Below, one piece after another: positions 57,744 to 64,000 of a DNA stretch of 64,000 nt (positions within the stretch are counted from its first letter, which is position 1; every line of letters begins with the position of its first letter). The notes under the pieces were generated by a model, which worked only from the letters and a program-made list of their open reading frames with translations, did no database searches and was not told where the DNA came from. This stretch comes from Utricularia gibba (lineage: Eukaryota; Streptophyta; Magnoliopsida; Lamiales; Lentibulariaceae). The DNA lies in contig NEEC01000007.1 in assembly GCA_002189035.1 (NCBI GenBank), positions 1,302,001 to 1,366,000 on the forward strand. Direction: 5' to 3'. Both the position numbers and the translations under genes were made by a program.

Positions 57744-60401
57744 TTAACACACTTTCTCACTTTCCAGCTTTCTGAGATCGACATCAAGCAACAATGGCGG
57801 ATTCCCATCTTTAGAATGCTGCTCTTCCCTTGGACGAAGGAAAGGCCAAAGCACACACCGTGAAAAGCGGCTCAAGGGATCCTGCAACCCTTCCATTTGG
57901 TAGTGTCCGAACCGCCAATCTCGAAGCACATAGCCTCGCATCAGTGGTTTGTCTAGCCCTCCTGCAGTAGCCGGGAAATGGGAATCATTTCTTAGATTGG
58001 CATCGGAAACCCGACTGATGAACGTCGTCCTGAAGTTCAAGTCGAGTGGGGCTTACCAGCGTACATGAGACCGTTTTTGTCCACAGCTCGGTAGAAAGGC
58101 CTTTTCTTCCCCTGCTTCGCAGCGGATTGGAGGCTCTCCCATGCCTCCTCTCTGTCCATACGTGTTATCTGACCCGATTTAACCACCTGTGGTTGTTCAA
58201 GATCAGTCATCAGCAGCGGTTTGATATGAAAGAATGTGCCATTGCTACCTTTGAAAACAAATGGTATGAAGGGCGTTTGATTCTTGCAAGATTGTTGCAG
58301 CGATCAACTGCTACTAGTCCGAACTTGGGGCCATATCCGTCTGCCCATTCCCAGTTATCAGATATTGTCCAGAAAAGGTAACCAAGAACAGGCACACCCT
58401 GAAAGAAGATCACGGTCAGCATGCGGTTAAGAACAAGGCCTGAAGGAGTGGTAGAGTTCAGACCATGATCATTGCAGCATACGTTGCTAACAGGTGTTCT
58501 AGCATGTAAGGGCGCCTGATCAAATCAGTTTCATCTGAAACTCCATTCTCCGAGATAATGAAGGGGACACCAAGATCCTTGTATCGATCATTAAAGTCAA
58601 GAAGCACACGGAACAGGCCATCAGGATAAACCCCACGACCTGATTCACTATACTCATCATTCTCTACCAATTTCAATCCTGCACCGGAAACAACTTCCTA
58701 CAAAATAATCAGTTCAGTAAAAGAAAGTGTGGGTATAGGCCAAGTATACGAGGTGGTGCTCCATTGAATCACCTGACCATAGTAGTTTATCCCGATATAA
58801 TCCATTTTGTCAGAAATACTATCCATAAAGGGGAACACTGTCAATGAATTTGCTAAGATCACCCAGCAACATCGAATAATCCATATGGTCTCATAAATGA
58901 GACATGGTGAGCCACTCCAACAATTGCACTTGAGAATAAACTGAGAAAGAATGCAATACATAGCATCACGCAAACCCGGATCTGGAACAACAGAGCTTTA
59001 TCAAATTATAGCACAGGAAGGAACCTGTTCTTGTGAATGTAATCATAGGCCTTTGAGTGGGCTACAGAAATCCAATTCATGGCCTGATTGAAGACACCAG
59101 TAGGCAGAGCAGAAGTTGCAACTTCAAGCATATCTGGGTCACCACCCGGCCAAGCACCAGCACAGTAAGTGAGCATACAAAAAACATGAGGTTCATTAAA
59201 AGTTACCCAGTAGTCCACCATATCTGATACCGCATCTACAACGAGTCTGTGTAACAGGGTTGCACATAGATGAGCTTCCAGAAAACTGAGATGACAAATA
59301 CGAAAAAGATGCAAGATGCAGATAAAACATTCAATCAAACCTGGTAAATTCGAAAAAATAGTCTACGGTCTTCTCTAGTTTCCACCCTCCATACTCTGCA
59401 GCCCATGGTGGCAAAGAGTGGTGAAACAAAGTCAACATTACCTTCATCCCATATGAACGAACTCTTTTGATGATCCATTTATATCTCTCTAAAGCTGCAA
59501 AATTGGTCTAGTGCATATGAAAGAAAACCATCAGTTGATGCTTGAACATACAAAATTACCCATCATGTGAGTTCAAAAATCACTTACAGCAGCTGCAAGG
59601 CCATTCAATGGCTCCTCAGGCATGATTCTTGTCCAATCGATTCCCATTCGGAAAACCTGAACCCCTGTATCCTTAGCCAGCTTTAACTCGGTATCCGGAT
59701 CAGACCAAAAGCGCAACCTTTCCTCCCTGAAAATAATGTCCATGAAACATCAGCCGGCTGACCTCGCTTAACATCATGCAGATGTACGCCACAAGCAACT
59801 CACGGGTTAGGAACATTATGCCAGGACGCTATAGAATGATGACATTCTTCTTCCGTTGAAGTTGCACACTCAGTTTCTTCATATTTCTCAAATCCCCTGA
59901 TTTGTGCCTCCATAGCTATCCTCAGCTGTTTCTTTTTCTTGAAAGATCCGCTTTCTGGAAGGGAAACAAGTTGAGAACCACCATCTCCGGCCATGGAACC
60001 AGCAATAGCATCCGCCGGTGCAGCCCCTGTTTGAGAATCCGGGTTGTCGCAAGGTTTTTCCTCCGCAAACTGAAGCCACGCATCATTGAGCCTGTCTTCC
60101 ACATGAGCAGGTGCTGTCGCTAAACCGAAAAAGAATCCTTCCCTTCCCACTCCCCCTTCTACAATCAGCGGGCAGAGTTTACTTCAAAACTAAAGGAGAA
60201 GCTTTGGGTAACGAGCATACCAGCGGACGGATGGAGGCGGAAATCAGCAACAATATCCGCAGACTCATCGATCGGTGACGTGAAGCGCTTCAAACTCCTC
60301 CGCTGATACCGCGAAAAGGAGAAGATGTTGGCGGCGACCGTGACGGAGACCAAAACGCCGGCAAGTTTGGCTGCCGTTAGAAACAACGCAGCGATTGTCA
60401 T
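57744..60401 (-). CDS. SFR2: Galactolipid galactosyltransferase SFR2 (GH1 family), frame broken by an apparent 1-base deletion
   Basis: Chloroplast outer-envelope enzyme that converts MGDG to oligogalactolipids and DAG during freezing. Exons: 60401..60221, 60158..59804, 59726..59588, 59507..59341, 59246..59025, 58940..58773, 58697..58464, 58398..58249, 58186..58057, 57961..57744. An N-terminal hydrophobic anchor (TIAALFLTAAKLAGVLVSV) and GFFFGLATAPAHVEDRLND lead into the GH1 barrel; acid/base Glu is in YWVTFNEPHVF, nucleophile Glu in PFIISENGVSDETDL. GYLFWTISDNWEWADGYGPK and the SFR2-specific DWRFGHYQMEGLQDPLSR follow. Exon sum is 1964 nt, one short. In exon 58940..58773 the frame changes between VAHHVSFMRPYGLFDVAG and VILANSLTVFPFMDS, at the CCC of 58862-58864. 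Everything else is intact, so an assembly error is more likely than a null allele. Confidence 0.93.
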
Positions 60402-60873
60402 TATGGCTTCACGCCCGCACCGAAACGTGTTATCCTCCTGTTGCTTCAGCCGCTCATACCACTGTCTAGTGACACGCGCCCAGTTCACACTTCACACGCA
60501 TTTTTTTAAAGCAAGAAACCAAATGCCAGAAAAACGTCGTCACCCGTTGGCACTTCACACTCCGCAGATCAGATATTTTATAGGTGCCCCAAAATTTCCA
60601 AGCAACGTGACGGTTTGGGCCGATTCAATCGCTTTCAAGCCCACCTCAACGTCATAGTTTGGGCCGATACATGTGGCCTTCCTCTCCGCAGGCCCACCGC
60701 CATCGGATATATATTTAAGATTTCCGGCATAATCATTTTATAATATTTTATCATTCACTTGTAAAATTTTTAAAAAATTGAATTGCCGGATTTGGGCACC
60801 GTCATCAGCTGCCGGAGTTGGGCGTCGTCGTGATCGCCAATAGTGTTGGAGGATTCAAGAGAAAGAAACGGTA

Positions 60874-60880
60874 ACGTGGC
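60874..60880 (+). promoter_or_regulatory. ABRE core, ACGTGGC
   Basis: ACGTGGC matches the abscisic-acid response element bound by AREB/ABF factors, 253 bp upstream of the LEA start codon and about 470 bp upstream of the SFR2 start codon. A second ACGTGA core lies at about 60605. Function inferred from motif and the LEA family's known ABA response. Confidence 0.55.
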
Positions 60881-60980
60881 AAGGAAAGATCTCTAGCGAA
60901 CGGACACGTTTAATGGAGGAAGGACACGCGTCGTTGGAAAAACCCCCTCGTCTGCCAACTCTTGTTCTCCTGGTTTACCT

Positions 60981-60986
60981 ATAAAG
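60981..60986 (+). promoter_or_regulatory. TATA box of the LEA gene
   Basis: TATAAA about 150 bp upstream of the start codon, which would place transcription initiation near 61012-61016. Confidence 0.6.
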
Positions 60987-61132
60987 CAACCCATTCCTTA
61001 GTGAGGCTTCATTTTCCCCATACAGCCTGAGGATCTGTTGGGTTTTGATGCTTCATATGTGGCTATTCTTCTTCCTTGTTGCTGCTGCGTTGGCTATTTT
61101 TGCGCTCGCGGTCGCGTCGCTTCGACACTGAG

Positions 61133-62081
61133 ATGCAGAAGGCGAATGCTTTTCTCTGTTTTCTGCTACTTTGCATTGTGAACCGTTCTGGTGTTGTTTT
61201 CGGGCATGGACACGCTGAGGAGAATGTGGTGGACGATGGTAAGAAAAATTCGGAGTCTTGGGCGGAGTGGGCCAAGGACAAGATCTCTGAGAACCTGGGC
61301 TTTGCGTCTGACGAGAAGAACAAGGACAAGGTAACGGACGCTGCGCAAGGTAATATGATCCTAGATTCGTCGTCTTTCGAACACATTTCGGATTCTATGG
61401 TATTTATTTCGTTTCTGTTGGAACTCAGATGCCGGAAATTTTGCCTCTGATAAGGCAGCGGAGGTGAAGGATGCCGCCTGGGAGAAAAGCAGCGAGGCGA
61501 AAGAAAAGGCTTATGATGCCGGAGGAGAAGCTAAGGGAAAGGCGGACGAGGTGAAGGAAACGATTGAAGGCAAAACGAAAAAGGCCGGAGGAGAAGCCAA
61601 GGGGAAGGCGGAGGAGGCGAAGGAAACGGTTGAAGAAAAGTCGAAAAGGGCCGGAGAAGACACCAAGCAAAAGGCGGAGGAGCTGAAGGAAACAGTTGAA
61701 GCAAAATCGAAAAGGGCCGGGGAAGACGCCAAGGAAAAGGCAGAGGAGGCGAAAGAAACGGTTGAAGCAAAATCAAAGAAAGCAGCGGACGAAGCTACGG
61801 GAGTGAAGGAAACAGTGGAGGACGAAGCGAAGAAGGCCGGAGAAGAAGCGAAGCGAGCCGCGGAGGGAGTGAAGGAGGCAGTCGAAGAGAAATCGAGAAA
61901 GGCAGCGGAGGCAGCGAGAGAAGCGGCGGCGGAGGGGAAAAAGCGAACGGAGGAGAAGGCGGATGAGCATATGAAGTGGGCCAAAGAGAAGGCCAAGGAA
62001 GGATACGAGGCCGTGAAGGACAAAGCAGGGGAGATGTTCGACTCAGCCAAGGAGACCATGAAGCCTCACGAGGAGCTGTGA
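61133..62081 (+). CDS. Late embryogenesis abundant protein, LEA_4 type with signal peptide (289 aa)
   Basis: Hydrophilic, repeat-built desiccation protectant. Exons 61133..61349 and 61429..62081, 870 nt. The signal peptide (NAFLCFLLLCIVNRSGVVFG) is unusual for LEA proteins but known in a small secreted or ER subgroup. AEWAKDKISENLGF follows. From about residue 95 come tandem 22-residue units (two 11-mers each) of the form AGGEAKGKAEEAKETVEEKS, varying to AGEDTKQKAEELKETVEAKS, seven or so copies, then DEHMKWAKEKAKEGYEAVKD and an acidic end. The units are expected to form amphipathic helix on drying. An antisense frame of 182 codons is a by-product of the repeats. The start is the first ATG; upstream in-frame codons lack one. 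Confidence 0.92.
61510..61790 (+). repeat. 66-bp coding tandem repeats in the LEA gene
   Basis: Four well-conserved 66-nt units, each with GCCGGAGGAGAAGC- or GCCGGGGAAGACGC-like starts and GAGGCGAAGGAAACGGTTGA cores, followed by more diverged units to about 61960. Unit size equals two LEA 11-mers. Confidence 0.85.
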
Positions 62082-62858
62082 GGAGGAGTTCCACCCCTCT
62101 CTTTCCATCACTTTGTTTCTGTTCTTTCAATAAAAAAAAAAAAAAAAAAAAGAAAAATCCACCTGTTGTTGTTCCCTGTCCTTTTTTTCTTAATTTTTCG
62201 ATGTGGGATTAGTTATGATCTAATACATAGATTGAGCGGGGAGGGAGGGTGGATGGTCCATGGGGGTTCTTACCCCTAAGGAGGTAACAAAAAAATAATA
62301 ATAATTATTCATATTTAAAAAAGAAAAAACATGTAAGAACCCCACTATGTTGTAGGATGTGTTCCACCACTAATTGTACGGATTTCAACCATGGTGCAAT
62401 GGGATGAATTGGAAATTTGGTGATAGAAATATTAAAAAATCGATCATCTTTGATATATATATATATATATTTATTTATTTATTTTAAGATATTTTTGCAT
62501 TTATTTTTAAAATAGATTTTCAAAAAATGAGAATGTACATTGGCGTTATGTAATTTTAAGAAGAAATTGTATATTGTAAAATGAAAATCACTTTGCAATA
62601 ATATACAATTTATAATTCACACAAAAGATTTAATATTCATTCATCCTAGTTCTCGAGATGAAAAATTAGGAAATAAAATTGAAAAAATAATAAAAATAAC
62701 ATAGAAAACTCAAAAGGAATAAAATTATTCATTTTATATTCATTTATTATTTTTTAAAATGAAAATTTTACATTTTCATATTTTTTAAAAATAAGAAGTA
62801 AATTTGTTTTATAGAAGCGTTCATCATTTAAATGGCCAAACTTTTTATGCTTAGTTTG
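62082..62858. other. Convergent intergenic, LEA and peroxidase, very AT-rich
   Basis: Begins with an A20 run near 62131 (LEA 3' region), has an AT dinucleotide tract at about 62454-62470 and AT-rich DNA to the peroxidase stop codon. No coding signal. Confidence 0.55.
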
Positions 62859-63970
62859 TTAGGAGTTGAAAGAGGCGCAGTCCCTGCGCACCTGCCCCTG
62901 TTTCCCAGTCTTCACTCCAACTCTCCCCAGCTTCGTCATCCCTGCAACGAAGGCTACTGCGAAATCACCTGGTTTCTGGGCGAACCTCATCACCGTCGGG
63001 TTTGAGGCGCGATCCGAGAACAGAACGTCGTCCGATTTGAAGATCCCCATTCTCAGTATCAAATTCTTGTAGTACATGTTGTCGAATGTCTGTGGAGTCA
63101 CGGGATCCATCTGCACGGCGATCCGGGGATCCACCTTCTTGGGACACTGCTGCATCAGCTGCCGCGCGTAGCTCTGGTTCAGGGTGGGGTCTCTCTCCGA
63201 GTACAGCCGATCGGAGATACGATCGCAGTGGGAGAATCCCAGGGTGTGGGCGCCGGAGAGCGCGATCATGTCTGTTCGGGAGAGGTTGTTCTTGGCGAAG
63301 AGTTTGTCCAGCTGGGCCAAATTGAAAGTGGGTTGCGGCAGATTTCGTGCAACCAGAGAGGCTTTCGAGATCATCCCATCTCGTCGTCCTAACTCCACCT
63401 CCCAAGTCGGACCTCCAGTCTGAAGGAATTGAATGGAATCAGTGAATCAAACCTTTGATTCTTACAAGAACTGTCGGTTTTCTTACCAGCGCAACGACGT
63501 CTCTGGCGGCTATGACTAAAATGTCGGCACAGGAAACAATCCCCGGGCACTGCGATTCAACTGCATGCTTCGCCTGGATCACGGTGTCGAAACCGTCGCC
63601 GGCGAGAGAGAGGTTGTCGGGAGCGTCTTTTTCAGCGTCATTGTTTTGGGAGAAAATGAGAACAGAGGCGTCACATCCCTGAAAAACAGGCAGATGGTAA
63701 GCACAAGATCAGATTTTGATAAATGAGTTTTGAATTTTGATCACAAACCGTGACGAAGCAATCATGGAAGAAGAGACGAAGAGTGCCTGGAACTGTAATG
63801 AAAGTTTGGCTCATCTTCGTGACCACAACCTGGCGGACGATTTTCTCAACATTTGGACAAGTAGATTTATAGAAATCCTTCGCGAGGAGCAGTTTCCCTT
63901 CTCCTCTAAATTCCATAAGCACCACGATGAACAAGAACATGAACAGCAGTCTTTTAGAGGAACACTCCAT
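62859..63970 (-). CDS. Class III peroxidase, secreted (324 aa)
   Basis: Heme peroxidase of the plant secretory pathway, acting in wall cross-linking and ROS metabolism. Exons 63970..63749, 63678..63487, 63419..62859, total 975 nt, intact. Signal peptide: residues 1-25 ([14 protein letters not shown]). Mature start region [17 protein letters not shown]. Distal heme site [16 protein letters not shown], with catalytic Arg and His, is split by intron 1. [20 protein letters not shown] and [19 protein letters not shown] follow; the proximal His ligand is in [16 protein letters not shown]. Cysteines for the four disulfides appear present. It is closest in style to the PER16/45/73 group. The window ends 30 bp upstream of the start codon. 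Confidence 0.94.
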
Positions 63971-64000
63971 TATCGCTGCACTTCTGCAACTCCTCCAAAG

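Larger units (their letters stand above)
60402..61132. other. Divergent SFR2/LEA intergenic region
   Basis: 731 bp between two divergently transcribed stress-family genes. ACGTG cores occur at about 60605 and 60874; the latter is a perfect ABRE (annotated separately). A TATA box for the LEA gene is at 60981. Repeated TTTGGGCCGAT occurs near 60615 and 60658. Confidence 0.6.

Noticed and set aside
61511-62059. 182-codon minus-strand frame opposite the LEA repeats
   Set aside because: Low-complexity Ser/Phe/Ala product created by the repeat structure of the sense strand; no independent start context or motif.
6883-63970. Cell-wall gene cluster (pectinesterase, COBRA-like, GDSL, peroxidase)
   Set aside because: These are large common families, are tens of kilobases apart and are interleaved with unrelated genes; no evidence of a functional cluster.

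Overview
This is a window of a plant nuclear genome, almost certainly an angiosperm and probably a eudicot. Nearly every gene is split by GT-AG introns, and the products are plant-specific: a COBRA-like GPI protein, a WRKY factor, an R2R3-MYB, an LLM-type B-GATA, a galactolipid galactosyltransferase of the SFR2 type, a pectin methylesterase with its inhibitor prodomain and a class III peroxidase. Intergenic DNA is AT-rich with microsatellites. I see no transposon with coding capacity, no rRNA, no CRISPR array and no convincing tRNA. The species cannot be fixed from sequence alone.

Layout, left to right (strand): condensin-2 subunit CAP-D3, 5'-truncated by the window edge (+); LC8-type dynein light chain (+); short-chain dehydrogenase of the pterin aldehyde reductase type (+); pectinesterase (-); WDR43/UTP5-like ribosome-biogenesis WD40 protein (+); COBRA-like 7 (-); LLM-domain B-GATA factor (-); importin alpha (-); single C2H2 zinc-finger factor with EAR-like tail (+); VARLMGL/DUF4378 TRM-family protein (+); R2R3-MYB (-); a 23-exon WD40-bromodomain BRWD/PHIP-like protein (-); LdpA-like protein with two 4Fe-4S motifs (+); GDSL esterase/lipase (+); atypical bHLH147/148-like factor (+); a 4.4-kb gene-poor stretch; WRKY group IIc (+); EMC6 (-); SFR2 (-); secreted LEA protein with 22-residue repeats (+); class III peroxidase (-). 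I rebuilt exon structures by hand from homologous motifs, splice sites and phase arithmetic.

These genes do not form one pathway. Two local groupings are worth noting. SFR2 and the LEA gene are divergently transcribed from a 731-bp interval holding a perfect ABRE core and, for the LEA gene, a TATA box; both families act in freezing or dehydration tolerance. Pectinesterase, COBRA-like, GDSL and peroxidase genes all encode predicted secreted or cell-surface proteins, but they are scattered.

The main anomaly is structural. Three otherwise well-conserved genes (COBRA-like, BRWD-like, SFR2) have exon sums exactly one base short of a multiple of three, each with a local frame switch at a short homopolymer. 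The GATA gene shows the same arithmetic but has an alternative explanation. This pattern fits residual long-read indel errors better than four independent gene deaths. Two GC-AG introns, a 20-nt microexon, a perfect 96-bp tandem duplication and two G19 runs are further local oddities. I found no convincing undescribed biological system.
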